Origin: Gammaproteobacteria bacterium
Lineage (GTDB): Bacteria > Pseudomonadota > Gammaproteobacteria > GRL18
DNA length: 64,000 bases
Direction of reading: 5' to 3'
NCBI GenBank assembly: GCA_016744995.1
Contig: JADGDG010000001.1
Location: 102,011 to 166,010 of the forward strand
Shown here: in pieces, positions 37,919-47,471 of the stretch
Position numbering within the stretch: the stretch's first letter is position 1
How the letters are laid out: each line of letters begins with the position of its first letter
The notes under the pieces: model-generated
What the model was told of the DNA's origin: nothing
Databases searched by the model: none
The model's input: only the letters and a program-made list of their open reading frames with translations
Program-made: the position numbers and the translations under genes

Positions 37919-40810
37919 TCATCTGCCATTCATCATTCCATGAATAGCAGAGAAACTACGTACCCATGGCTTGCTATCTTTGGCTTGTAAAGCTAATTTT
38001 GCCCCCGCCTGTACAGCCTGACTTTTATCACTATATCGGCCATAGAGTAAAACAAAAAGTGATTTGCCATCACGAATGGTTTTAAAATAAACAGATTCCG
38101 ACTGCAGTTTATAGCGTTTAATATAATCCTTGATCCCAGTTTCCGAGCTCAAAGCAATCAGCTGAACAGTATAATCAGCAGGGTTCTGAGTCCAGATCCA
38201 TGCTTCATCTTTAGGGCCTGAATGAGTTCTGCCTGAGGACAGACTGAGGGGGGAATCATTTTTCTCTGGGGTCTTATCCAAAGACTGAGAGCCTAATTGC
38301 CCAGTTTGGAGTATTTCCTTAATACTTCCCATACTCCTGATCCAGGGTGTCGGTGAGGTTAATGCAGGAGCTAAAGCAGCAACAGCCTCATTAGCCAGTT
38401 GCTTTGATTGATAATTACCATAAGTTAAAGTAAACCAGTTTTTACCATCTCTTTGGGTTTCAAAGCGGATAATATCACCCTTTAGAGAATGTTTCTTAAT
38501 TAATTCATCGATAGCCTGCTTGTTGTGAGAACCAAACAACTGAATAGTATAGTTTGTATCAGCTTGTTGCTTTATCCAGATTTCATTTTTTAGTGTCTGC
38601 TTAGAATTTGAAATCACAGCAATATTATTTGCAGACTGGACAATATTAAAAGAAGAGGCGCTAGTATTCCCTTGTGGGCCAATCGCCAATACATGCCATT
38701 TACGCTCTTTGAGCCCAGTTGCAATAAAGAGTCGAATTTCATCAGAGCTGATAAATTCAAATTGACTGGGGGTCAACCGGGATGAAAACTGCTTTTTGTT
38801 CTTAGCCCATTTGAGTTCTATAGTGGTCTGTTTTGAGAATCCCTGTCCCAGAATAGTTAATGTTTGACGCTTATCACTCCCAATGAAGGGGTTGGGAGAA
38901 AGAGTCTTAATCGACATTTTTGCAATAAAGGGTCTGATCACATCAAATTTAACATCTGCAGATTGAACACCACTGCTATTTTTAGCTGAAACCAGCCATT
39001 GCCGAGCTTCAATACCCGTAGTCAAATGCAGTTTGATTTTATTTTTATTAATATATTGCCATTGTTCAGGGGTCTGTTTTTCTGAAAATTCTTTTTTATT
39101 ATTGTCCCAACGGACAACTAAAGTGACTTCTTTTTCTAAGTGATCACCTGTCACAGTGATATACTGAGCACTTCTGGAGCCAATCACTGGTTCTGGTTCA
39201 ATACCGGTCAACTTAGCAGGAGAGGGGACTGACACTGTCGAAATTTCTTCAACAACCGACTCTTCTCTAATTTGCTCTTCTCCAGGCGGAGCAGACTCTG
39301 TCGTTTGAATAACTTCTAATTCACTCACAGCCTCCTGAGTACTTTCTTTTTCTGTTGCTTCTGTTGTGTCCGCTGCAGAATTGGCTGGGCTATTAATGGC
39401 CGTTTCTAATACCATTTCATGTGGAATTGCAGCTTCAGTCTCAGCCGGTGATGAACCATTATCCGTTGGGAGCGTTTTAGGTATGTTTTTTTCTACAGTA
39501 TTTTGAGGCGGCAGCTCAAGCGGCAATAATTCAATTTTTTCCTTGCCTTCCTGTTGAGTTGTTTCCTGTTGCTGCTCATCAAACACACTATTGATAACAA
39601 TCACAGCAACAATCAATAGACCCACAACCGCAACAGGAATAATAAATTTTGGTAAGCCGGATGATGAATCATCATATTGAGTTGTTGGCGTTTCAGATAG
39701 GTAATCATGTTCGACTAACTCATCATCATCAACATCATCACGTTCTTTGGAACTGTCATTGACAAATAATGTGTCAACTTCTTGTTGCTCACCTAATTGC
39801 TCTATTTCTTCGAATTTTTCAGCCAATCGACTGATCTGCTCTGCAGCTCGATCACTCCGATCATCCTGCAACTCATTATCATTGTATTCCTGGTTCAAGG
39901 GTTCATCATTTTGGGGAGTAATAAATTCATCAATCTGTTTATTTAAATCTGTTTCATAATCACTTCCCATCTCAAGGCTATTACCAATTTCAGAGTGAAC
40001 ACTTGGTTCAAAATCAAAGCCATCAGTCGTTTTTTTCTGAGGCTCAGCTGGGAGCTCAATATAATTGTCTGCTTTACCACTGGAAGCCAGAAACTTATCA
40101 GCAAAAAAATTAATTTTTTCGGGCAAACCTTCAGAGTTATTATAAATGCTGTCAATTATACGCGTCGTAAAAGGCAACTCTCTGTCGTAGCCAACAACAG
40201 CCATTTTATGTCTCAGATAGCCTGAAACCCCTTCTTTATCAAAACGCTCCAGTGTTGCAATATGAACAATATCTCTAAAGTCTTTAAGTTCTGCACTTTG
40301 TAAGGCTTCTGTAATATCTTCATTCGCAAATAAAACAATATTAATATAGGGATCTTCATTTTGCTTTTGTTGAGACAGTTGAATAAGAAACCGTAAGGAA
40401 TCAATAGATAGGGTATGCGCATTATCAATCAGAAGTACCGGCTTAAATCCCAATTGAGCAATTTCTGCAAGTTGTGTTTCCAAAACCTCCATAGGCTCCG
40501 AAGGAACAGTCTGCTTTACACCAAAGGCATCCAGGATTGCCTGAATAAGAGAAAGCGTATCGTATGTCTCTGCATGATTAAATTTTGCAACTCGCCAGTT
40601 ATTATCGATCCGATTGGCAACAGCTTCCAGCAAATGACTTTTTCCAACCCCAGACTCCCCAATAATAACTTGCAGATTACTTGAGAACTCAATCAGATGT
40701 TCTGTTGATTCTATAATCTGTGCCCGATTTTTATCCGCATAAAAATAGCGTTGATCGGTATTTTTCTTAAATGGATTGCCTCTTAAGCCTAGTCCGTCCA
40801 ATTGTGGCAC
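37919..40810 (-). CDS. DamX-like division protein: AAA+ ATPase, membrane helix, two Ig-like and two SPOR domains
   Basis: A 963-residue protein, far larger than E. coli DamX (about 430). Order of parts: ExeA-like AAA+ ATPase at about 10-245 (Walker A GESGVGKS at 51-58, Walker B VLLIDNAHTL), acidic linker, and transmembrane helix at about 390-411. A Glu/Thr/Pro-rich linker leads to two similar IPT/TIG-like segments (about 545-640 and 645-730), each with an RW/KW..NKK(E/Q)FS..TP and a GIE/LK(E/A)R(Q/K)W motif. Two SPOR-like repeats (about 745-830, 870-955) end in PWIRSMGSI and PWVRSFSAI. It lies between gltB and dgt, the DamX position. A septal peptidoglycan role is inferred. Confidence 0.87.
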   Translation of the reverse strand: MPQLDGLGLRGNPFKKNTDQRYFYADKNRAQIIESTEHLIEFSSNLQVIIGESGVGKSHLLEAVANRIDNNWRVAKFNHAETYDTLSLIQAILDAFGVKQTVPSEPMEVLETQLAEIAQLGFKPVLLIDNAHTLSIDSLRFLIQLSQQKQNEDPYINIVLFANEDITEALQSAELKDFRDIVHIATLERFDKEGVSGYLRHKMAVVGYDRELPFTTRIIDSIYNNSEGLPEKINFFADKFLASSGKADNYIELPAEPQKKTTDGFDFEPSVHSEIGNSLEMGSDYETDLNKQIDEFITPQNDEPLNQEYNDNELQDDRSDRAAEQISRLAEKFEEIEQLGEQQEVDTLFVNDSSKERDDVDDDELVEHDYLSETPTTQYDDSSSGLPKFIIPVAVVGLLIVAVIVINSVFDEQQQETTQQEGKEKIELLPLELPPQNTVEKNIPKTLPTDNGSSPAETEAAIPHEMVLETAINSPANSAADTTEATEKESTQEAVSELEVIQTTESAPPGEEQIREESVVEEISTVSVPSPAKLTGIEPEPVIGSRSAQYITVTGDHLEKEVTLVVRWDNNKKEFSEKQTPEQWQYINKNKIKLHLTTGIEARQWLVSAKNSSGVQSADVKFDVIRPFIAKMSIKTLSPNPFIGSDKRQTLTILGQGFSKQTTIELKWAKNKKQFSSRLTPSQFEFISSDEIRLFIATGLKERKWHVLAIGPQGNTSASSFNIVQSANNIAVISNSKQTLKNEIWIKQQADTNYTIQLFGSHNKQAIDELIKKHSLKGDIIRFETQRDGKNWFTLTYGNYQSKQLANEAVAALAPALTSPTPWIRSMGSIKEILQTGQLGSQSLDKTPEKNDSPLSLSSGRTHSGPKDEAWIWTQNPADYTVQLIALSSETGIKDYIKRYKLQSESVYFKTIRDGKSLFVLLYGRYSDKSQAVQAGAKLALQAKDSKPWVRSFSAIHGMMNGR

Positions 40811-40893
40811 ATGTAACTCCCTATTTTACTGAACCCGATTTGGGGGCTGGTGAAGTTTTGATTATACATCTGAGTGTACTGGCATAATGATGT

Positions 40894-42042
40894 TCAAGTC
40901 AAAGTGAGTGGATTAAATAGTTTTTCATACTCTGAAATAGCAAAACGATCCGTCATCCCGGCAATATAATCAGCAATCATTCTAGCCTGATGAACATCTT
41001 TATCCTGAAGCACACCAGATGCTATACGGAGTTGTACATCCTTCGGCAGCACTCTGATATCAGTCATAAAGACTTCAAATAAAGAATGAATAATTTTTGT
41101 CGCTTTCAGGCTCATACGATGAACTCGATAATGACGATACAGGCTCTCTTTCAGGAATTTTTTTAGTGCTTTATGCTGAGAATAACCCACCTCACTGAGC
41201 TTAATGACAGGCTCAGATTGACGAATATCATCAATTGATTGAGGTTGCAGTTTTTTTATATTTTCCTGTGATGTTTCAACCAGATCCACAACCTGATAAT
41301 TGATCATCCTGCGAATTGTCTCATAAATCATTCGCCTGACAGGGAGTGATGACCATGTTTCACTGACTTTTTCAAAATGTATCGCAAACAAAGCCTGCTC
41401 ACGAAGGGATTCCATTTCAATTAAACCTGCTCTTAGGCCATCATCCAGATCATGATTATTATAAGCAATTGCATCTGCAAGATCGGCAACCTGAGCTTCA
41501 AGTGATGGCTGAGTCTGTTGTATAAAACGCTGCCCTAAATCTCCCAGCTTTCTCGCTTCTGATTTTGAACAATGTTTTAAAATACCTTCCCGCGCTTCAA
41601 AAGTGAGATTTAAGCCTGAAAATTCGGCATAACGTTCTTCCAGCTTATCAACAACTCTCAGGGATTGAAGATTGTGCTCAAAACCACCATAATTTTTCAT
41701 GCATTTATTAAGTGCATCCTGTCCTGCATGACCAAATGGCGTATGCCCCAAATCGTGAGCCAGACAAATGGCCTCAACCAAATCTTCATTCAGGTTCATA
41801 ACCCGTGCAATCGAACGTCCGATTTGAGCCACCTCAATTGAGTGAGTGAGACGTGTACGAAACATATCACCCTCATGATTGACAAAAACCTGGGTTTTGT
41901 ATTCTAAACGTCTAAAAGCACCCGAGTGAATAACACGGTCTCGATCACGTTGAGTTTGACTGCGATACTGCGGAGCCGGTTCAAGCGTCAGACGGCCTTT
42001 AGAATTAAGTTCAGAAACTGCATATTTTGCAATATTAGTCAT
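40894..42042 (-). CDS. dgt: dGTPase-like deoxynucleotide triphosphohydrolase
   Basis: A 382-residue HD-domain phosphohydrolase of the short dGTPase-like family. Metal ligands lie in RLTHSIEVAQIGRSIAR and CLAHDLGHTPFGHAGQDALN (the HD pair), with DLADAIAYNNHDLDDGLR further on. It converts dNTPs to deoxynucleosides and triphosphate. The gene begins 9 bases after the end of aroB and is in the same transcript. The N-terminal QYRSQTQRDRDRVIHSGAFRRLEYKTQVF is the family's start. Confidence 0.93.
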   Translation of the reverse strand: MTNIAKYAVSELNSKGRLTLEPAPQYRSQTQRDRDRVIHSGAFRRLEYKTQVFVNHEGDMFRTRLTHSIEVAQIGRSIARVMNLNEDLVEAICLAHDLGHTPFGHAGQDALNKCMKNYGGFEHNLQSLRVVDKLEERYAEFSGLNLTFEAREGILKHCSKSEARKLGDLGQRFIQQTQPSLEAQVADLADAIAYNNHDLDDGLRAGLIEMESLREQALFAIHFEKVSETWSSLPVRRMIYETIRRMINYQVVDLVETSQENIKKLQPQSIDDIRQSEPVIKLSEVGYSQHKALKKFLKESLYRHYRVHRMSLKATKIIHSLFEVFMTDIRVLPKDVQLRIASGVLQDKDVHQARMIADYIAGMTDRFAISEYEKLFNPLTLT

Positions 42043-42051
42043 AGTTATTTT

Positions 42052-43167
42052 TTAAGTTTGTGCCTTGTGTTGCTTGTCTGTTGCAAAAGCCTGTAGTGTT
42101 TCTGTTAATTTTTCAGTGTCAAAATCTGATGTGATCAGGCTGTTTCCAAGAGCATCCATTAGAACAAGGTGCAGCTGCCCATCAAGCACCTTTTTATCAC
42201 CTGCCATAAGCTCTAAGAGCATTTGTACAGAAAGACGCACATCCTGAACTATAGGGATCTGTACTGGAAGTTTTGCCTCTGTGATCAATGATATAATCTG
42301 CTCCAGGGCAACTGAATCAATCCAGCCATGTCTGACAGAAAGATCCGCAGCCATAACCATGCCGATAGCCACTGCCTCACCATGTAGACAATTACCATAC
42401 CCCAGACCGGTTTCAATCGCATGTCCAAATGTATGACCAAGATTAAGTAAAGCCCTTTGCCCCTCTTCCCTTTCATCCGCAGCAACCACATCAGCTTTAT
42501 CCTGACAGGAGAACTCAATAGCATAGGCCAGTGCATCTGATTCACGATTGATCAAAGCCGACATATTATTACTTAACCATTGATAAAATTGACTGCTGTT
42601 AATTAATGCATATTTTATGACTTCAGCCAGACCCGCACTTAACTGCCTGTCATCTAATGTCTTCAGAGTATTAGTATCTGCCAGTACACATTGAGGCTGA
42701 TGAAATGCCCCAATCATATTTTTCCCCAGAGGATGATTAACTCCTGTCTTTCCACCTACAGATGAATCGACCTGAGCCAGCAATGTGGTTGGAATTTGAA
42801 TAAAATTAACACCACGACGGTATACAGCAGCAGCATAGCCCGTCATATCACCAATGACACCACCGCCCAGGGCAACCAATGTGACTCGTCGATCCAATTT
42901 ATTTTCCATTAAGCAATTAATAATGGGCAAAATGCCATCATAAGTTTTATAAATTTCACCATCCTGCAAAATTACTGTTTCACACTGGTAGTCTGAAAAA
43001 AGTTTTTTTACCGTATCAAGATACAGAGGAGCAATGGTTTCATTAGTGACAATAACCACTTGTTGACCATCCACATAGGGGGCAACAAGAGATCTATCTT
43101 CTAATAAATTCTGCCCGATAAAAATGGGGTAGCTGCGTTCACCTAAATCTACATTTAATGTAATCAT
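42052..43167 (-). CDS. aroB: 3-dehydroquinate synthase
   Basis: A 371-residue NAD- and zinc-dependent enzyme of the shikimate pathway, which cyclises DAHP to 3-dehydroquinate. It carries ALGGGVIGDMTGYAAAVYRRGVNFIQIPTTLLAQVDSSVGGKTGVNHPLGKN and the zinc-binding LNLGHTFGHAIE and LHGEAVAIGM. It follows aroK after 66 bases and precedes dgt, matching the usual aroK-aroB-damX neighbourhood. Confidence 0.97.
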   Translation of the reverse strand: MITLNVDLGERSYPIFIGQNLLEDRSLVAPYVDGQQVVIVTNETIAPLYLDTVKKLFSDYQCETVILQDGEIYKTYDGILPIINCLMENKLDRRVTLVALGGGVIGDMTGYAAAVYRRGVNFIQIPTTLLAQVDSSVGGKTGVNHPLGKNMIGAFHQPQCVLADTNTLKTLDDRQLSAGLAEVIKYALINSSQFYQWLSNNMSALINRESDALAYAIEFSCQDKADVVAADEREEGQRALLNLGHTFGHAIETGLGYGNCLHGEAVAIGMVMAADLSVRHGWIDSVALEQIISLITEAKLPVQIPIVQDVRLSVQMLLELMAGDKKVLDGQLHLVLMDALGNSLITSDFDTEKLTETLQAFATDKQHKAQT

Positions 43168-43233
43168 ATCTCTTTCGAGTCATAAGTCTGTAGTCTAATC
43201 TGTAGTCAAAACATTTTTCTTTGACTGGCAGCT

Positions 43234-43764
43234 TCAGACTGACGACTGACGACTTATCAATTCCTCGAGTTCTTTAACTGCCATATAAACAGTCATTTTA
43301 TTTGTTTCCAATATTATATCAGCTAATTCTCGATAAATGGGTTCCCGCTCTGTCAAAATTGCTTGAAGTTTTTTTCTCGGATCATCCGTTTGCAAAAGAG
43401 GACGATTTTTATCTTTGGCTGTTCTTTCAAGTAAATCATCAATTCCTGCACAGAGGTAAACCACGGTACCTGAAGATTTCAGGGCCTGCTGGTTTTCGGA
43501 CTTTAATACCGCACCACCGCCAGTAGCCAGAACAATATTTTTTTTCTTACTCAGATCAGCGATCACATCAATTTCTCTGCGACGAAAACCATCTTCACCT
43601 TCCAATTCAAAGATCAGAGGAATAGCGACACCGGTTCGCTCTTCAATTTCACGATCACTATCAAAAAATTCAAAGCCAAGAACTCTGGCTATCTGCCGTC
43701 CAATAGTTGTTTTTCCAGCCCCCATAGGGCCGATTAAAATAATATTGCTAATGATATGCTCCAT
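43234..43764 (-). CDS. aroK: Shikimate kinase
   Basis: A 176-residue P-loop kinase. The Walker A motif is [11 protein letters not shown] (about 12-22), Asp in DSDREIEE binds shikimate, and the Walker B region is VLATGGGAV. The LID contains [11 protein letters not shown] and the end [14 protein letters not shown]. Its start is about 90 bases downstream of the pilQ terminator, so the aro genes are a separate transcript from the pil operon. Confidence 0.97.
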   Translation of the reverse strand: MEHIISNIILIGPMGAGKTTIGRQIARVLGFEFFDSDREIEERTGVAIPLIFELEGEDGFRRREIDVIADLSKKKNIVLATGGGAVLKSENQQALKSSGTVVYLCAGIDDLLERTAKDKNRPLLQTDDPRKKLQAILTEREPIYRELADIILETNKMTVYMAVKELEELISRQSSV

Positions 43765-43852
43765 TAGGAAGGAAGGATAAATAAATTATGATGTGTAATA
43801 TGACAAATCATAATACTTTAATCAAGTACCCTGACCACTAACAATGATACTT

Positions 43853-43890
43853 ACAAAAAAAGGGCTGTGGTTTCCCAACAGCCCTTTTTA
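43853..43890 (-). terminator. Rho-independent terminator of the pilMNOPQ operon
   Basis: The arms AAAAAGGGCTGT and ACAGCCCTTTTT enclose GGTTTCCCA. Read on the minus strand the stem ends in a run of eight or more T bases. It begins 23 bases after the pilQ stop codon. Confidence 0.93.
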
Positions 43891-43912
43891 TCATTGGATG
43901 AATTAAGTGATT

Positions 43913-46030
43913 TTATCGTACGGACAAAGTCTCATCCATAATTTTGGGTGTGATAAAAATAATAAGTTCAGATTTATCATCCTGATTATTTTTCACTCGA
44001 AAGGCTGCACCGATCACTGGAATATCACCTAAAACCGGCACTGAGTCAATACCTGTTCTTAGCTCTCTTTCAAAGATACCACCCAGAACCACTGTATCCC
44101 CATTATCAACTAATACTGAAGTCAAAATCTCTTTGGTATCAATTGCAGGAACACCCAGAACAGCTTGTGAAAAGTCAGGCACATCCTTGTTAATTTTAAG
44201 CTCCATATGCACCTTATTGCCAGGAATAATCAATGGTGTCACTTCAAGACTTAAAACTGCATCTTTAAATGCGACCGTATTACCACTTTCATTTTGTTCC
44301 AAGTAAGGAATTTCAGTACCTTGCTTTATTTTAGCAGGTGAGCCATTTGTTGTGACTACTCTTGGACTGGAAATCAACTCTGAAGTACCTTCTTCCTGAG
44401 ATGCTGATATTTCAAGGTCAATAAGGCCATTTTTCAAAAAAGCAAAAGTTAAACCAAATACTCCATTTGCATCAATAACATTTCCTAAATCAACCAAGGC
44501 ATCGGCAGTTTTATGATTACCTACAGAACGCTCATCAACCACATCAAAGCCACGTTCTTTTAATTCATCAACGCCACCACCCTGATGTGAATTTTTATCA
44601 ACACTACGGTACTGCCAATTTAAACCAATCTCTTTTTTAAAGTCATTGCCTGCTGAAACAACTCTTGCATCAATTAACACTTGGCGTGTTGGTGTATCAA
44701 TTTGCTCAATTAAATATCTCAATTGAGCAATATTCCGTGCTGTATCACGGACAATTAACTTATTAGTCCTATTATCACCCACTATCGTTGCTCTGGAAGA
44801 AACATAAGAGGCGCCTTCTTCATCATCCGCATCACCGCTTGAAGAATCACCAGCCTGGTTTTTATCTGCCTCACCCGAATTCATCATATCTTCAAGTAAT
44901 TTTACAACAGCAAGGGCTGGAACAAATTGAAGCTGAATGGTTTCAGTCACTAGTGGCAGCAAATCAGCAATTTGCTTTTTCGCTTCTAATTCTTGTTTTT
45001 CAATTGCGGCAAGTTCTTCAGCTGGAGCAACTCGCATAACATTGCCCTCTTCACGCATGCCAAGACCTTTTGTCTTCAGAATAATTGCCAGAGCCTGATC
45101 CCATGGGACATTTTTTAATCTTAGAGTAATGCTGCCACTGACCGTGTCACTGGTCACCATGTTTTTTCCGGTAAAATCTGCAATTAACTGCAAGACTGCA
45201 CGCACTTCAATATCCTGGAAATTTAATGACAGTCTCTCACCAGAATAACCAAACTTGGCTTTAGCTCTGGCTTCTTTTTGTGCTTTGGTCAATCCTTTCA
45301 CTTCAATAGTAAATGTGTTTCCAGCCTGATAACCTAAGTGTTCAAATTCATTTTTTGTATCAACCAATAGTTTAATGTTTTTTCCAGAAGCAAACGTATC
45401 AATAAAAGAGACCGGGGTATTAAAATCATTGACATCAAGACGTCGTTCTAAATTACGAGGCAAACTGACATTTTTTATTTCAACAACCAGTTTTTCTAAT
45501 TCTTGCTTCACATTGACATTTTTTGGCTGCTCTGCAAAAGTGATAATAATATTACCCTCACCTTCAGCCCCAAGACGAAAATCAATATTTCTAATTGCAT
45601 TCCGCCCCAAAGATGCCGTAGAACGGGCAACATTGGCTTCATCAAGGGTAATAATGACTCTGCTGCCATCAATTTCTGTTGAATATGTCGTTAACGACAC
45701 CATATTTAAAACAACACGAGTGCGCCCCCCTGCTGCAACAGCAGTAATACTGCGAGCAAGTCCTATACCGATTGATTGACGTTTTTTCTTCAGTGCAACA
45801 CCTGTATCAGGAAAATCCAGGGCAATTCGAGCTGGAGTATCAATAGTAAAAGTACCAGGCTCTGGTGCTGCCTCACTAAACTGCAGAACAACTTGAACTT
45901 TATCTCCTGGAATAGAAGCAAAGGAGATATCTTCAAGCATATTCGCAGCATGTACAGCACCCGCAACGCTTATGAATATGCCCCATAAAACAGTCATTAA
46001 GAGCTGTTTAAAAATAATTTTACTGTTCAT
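43913..46030 (-). CDS. pilQ: Type IV pilus secretin PilQ
   Basis: A 705-residue outer-membrane secretin through which the pilus passes. It has a signal peptide (about 1-30) and two AMIN domains that bind peptidoglycan (about 30-250). STN/N0 starts at GYSGERLSLNFQDIEVRAVLQLIADFTGKN, N1 follows, and the secretin pore domain ends with VVLGGIFERELRTGIDSVPVLGDIPVIGAAF. The open frame continues 15 codons upstream, but ATG 46030 gives a normal signal peptide behind a GAGAG site. A short Asp/Gly/Ser-rich insert (around residue 400) is present in N1. It is the last gene of pilMNOPQ. Confidence 0.96.
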   Translation of the reverse strand: MNSKIIFKQLLMTVLWGIFISVAGAVHAANMLEDISFASIPGDKVQVVLQFSEAAPEPGTFTIDTPARIALDFPDTGVALKKKRQSIGIGLARSITAVAAGGRTRVVLNMVSLTTYSTEIDGSRVIITLDEANVARSTASLGRNAIRNIDFRLGAEGEGNIIITFAEQPKNVNVKQELEKLVVEIKNVSLPRNLERRLDVNDFNTPVSFIDTFASGKNIKLLVDTKNEFEHLGYQAGNTFTIEVKGLTKAQKEARAKAKFGYSGERLSLNFQDIEVRAVLQLIADFTGKNMVTSDTVSGSITLRLKNVPWDQALAIILKTKGLGMREEGNVMRVAPAEELAAIEKQELEAKKQIADLLPLVTETIQLQFVPALAVVKLLEDMMNSGEADKNQAGDSSSGDADDEEGASYVSSRATIVGDNRTNKLIVRDTARNIAQLRYLIEQIDTPTRQVLIDARVVSAGNDFKKEIGLNWQYRSVDKNSHQGGGVDELKERGFDVVDERSVGNHKTADALVDLGNVIDANGVFGLTFAFLKNGLIDLEISASQEEGTSELISSPRVVTTNGSPAKIKQGTEIPYLEQNESGNTVAFKDAVLSLEVTPLIIPGNKVHMELKINKDVPDFSQAVLGVPAIDTKEILTSVLVDNGDTVVLGGIFERELRTGIDSVPVLGDIPVIGAAFRVKNNQDDKSELIIFITPKIMDETLSVR

Positions 46031-46145
46031 AATATTCTCTCTAGTAATTCCCGATTTACTTGTGTAATAACGCAATTATTGTCTTAGTCTTTTTATTATT
46101 ATTTTACTCTATGCCTACACTTACCAGCACCAAAATCTAAACCTG

Positions 46146-46655
46146 CTATTCGCTTAGAGCAATTGAAGATTCACGTTCTTCCCAACCACCATTTCTATCA
46201 GAAATAAGTTCCATTAATAAAACTTTTTCTTCATTAATAGCAATTACTTTGCCATAATTTTTACCAATATGATGACCAATAGAAACACGGTGCAATAAGC
46301 CGTCAGGATCTTTTATTAATATCCATTCCGATTCCTTTTGCGCCAATGTTCCCACCATTCTCAGACTGTCCAGCGAAAAGTCTTCTAATGGTTCTCTGGG
46401 CCTGTTTTCATCAGGTCTGGGACCTCGATAGGGCCCGCTGAAAACTTCAATATCAACAACTGGCTTAAATGGGTCTCTGATATCCTGAGCATTATATGCA
46501 TATGGGGGTGTTGTTGTGAATTCAGGCAAGGCTTCGACTTTACCCTTATACGTTGCCTTAGTTTTTTTCACAAAAGCTTGCAAATCACTCATATCATTTG
46601 AAACACATCCCGAAAGCAGCAGTAATGACGTTATTATAAGTATTGTTCTTTTCAT
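46146..46655 (-). CDS. pilP: Type IV pilus lipoprotein PilP
   Basis: A 169-residue inner-membrane lipoprotein with lipobox LLSGC (Cys near 17). A disordered segment contains FTTTPPYAYNAQDIRDPFKPV, and a C-terminal beta domain (DSLRMVGTLAQKESEWILIKDPDGLLHRVSIGHHIG) docks on the PilQ secretin. It connects the PilNO inner complex with PilQ. It is separated from pilO by 134 bases containing a tandem repeat, wider than is usual within this operon. Confidence 0.95.
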   Translation of the reverse strand: MKRTILIITSLLLLSGCVSNDMSDLQAFVKKTKATYKGKVEALPEFTTTPPYAYNAQDIRDPFKPVVDIEVFSGPYRGPRPDENRPREPLEDFSLDSLRMVGTLAQKESEWILIKDPDGLLHRVSIGHHIGKNYGKVIAINEEKVLLMELISDRNGGWEERESSIALSE

Positions 46656-46679
46656 TTAAATCTATCTCTATTGTTCTAG

Positions 46680-46757
46680 CTAAAAGAGTTTCAACTAATA
46701 AGAGTTCCAACTAAAAGAGTTTTAACTAATAAGAGTTCCAACTAAAAAAGTTCCAAC
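46680..46757. repeat. 15-16-base tandem repeat between pilO and pilP
   Basis: Five imperfect units of the form CTAAAAGAGTTTCAA or CTAATAAGAGTTCCAA lie in tandem, with a higher-order period of 31 bases. They fill most of the 134-base gap inside the pil operon. The sequence is transcribed with the operon and may mark replication slippage. Confidence 0.9.
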
Positions 46758-46789
46758 CGGCAAAAATTCATTAACGATTCTTCAGCTTA

Positions 46790-47467
46790 CTATTTGCTTC
46801 CGCGACGACGCTTCTTCTTATCTTGTTTACTTGATAAAATCTCATCCTGGTCAAGATAACGATAAGTTTTAGCAACCAGTACAATGGTCAGCTTTTTATC
46901 ATCATCTACACCACGAATAGCGGAAGACTCTTCTTTTTCTTTTTTACCCTTGGCCGTCTTCTTAATTTCCATTTCGACATCATGTATGGTCACAATTCTG
47001 GGCAGTGCAGCAACCCCGGTCGCAAACCCGCCAAAATCATGATAAGAACCCGTCACTTCGATATTAACTGGTAGTTCAGCATAAAATTCTTTACGAATTT
47101 CGGCCGAAGGTTTAAACAGACTAAATTCCAGATTGTTACTCAGGCCCGTCTGAGAAATCTCAACCAGAAGATCAGCTACTTCTGTTTTTTGCGGCAGTTG
47201 CCTCAGCATAGAGCCAAAACGCTTTTTCATTTCAACCATTTGCGACTTATAGGCTTCAAGATTAACTGCTTTTCCCTGCTTAGCTTTAAATTCCAGTTTA
47301 AGAGGCTGCTCTTTACTTTGAACCGTCTCCAATTTAGCTATTTGATCCTGAGTAAAATAATAAAACCCGCCGCCAACAACCATAGCAAAAAGAATAAATG
47401 CAGCACCTAATCTAATCCCAATTGGCCAACTGCCTATATTTTCAAAATCCAGTTCATTGATATTCAT
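46790..47467 (-). CDS. pilO: Type IV pilus inner-membrane protein PilO
   Basis: A 225-residue protein with a short cytoplasmic start and a transmembrane helix at about 20-40 (IRLGAAFILFAMVVGGGFYYF). A coiled coil (about 45-95) leads to a ferredoxin-like periplasmic domain (ELPVNIEVTGSYHDFGGFATGVAALPRIVTI). It forms the PilM-N-O platform that aligns the pilus machinery. The C-terminal end is unusually basic (KQDKKKRRRGSK). It follows pilN after four bases. Confidence 0.95.
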   Translation of the reverse strand: MNINELDFENIGSWPIGIRLGAAFILFAMVVGGGFYYFTQDQIAKLETVQSKEQPLKLEFKAKQGKAVNLEAYKSQMVEMKKRFGSMLRQLPQKTEVADLLVEISQTGLSNNLEFSLFKPSAEIRKEFYAELPVNIEVTGSYHDFGGFATGVAALPRIVTIHDVEMEIKKTAKGKKEKEESSAIRGVDDDKKLTIVLVAKTYRYLDQDEILSSKQDKKKRRRGSK

Positions 47468-47471
47468 ATGC

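Noticed and set aside
46680-46757. Possible CRISPR-like array
   Set aside because: The units are contiguous 15-16-mers without spacers and no cas genes are nearby. The same holds for the repeat at 56867-56917.
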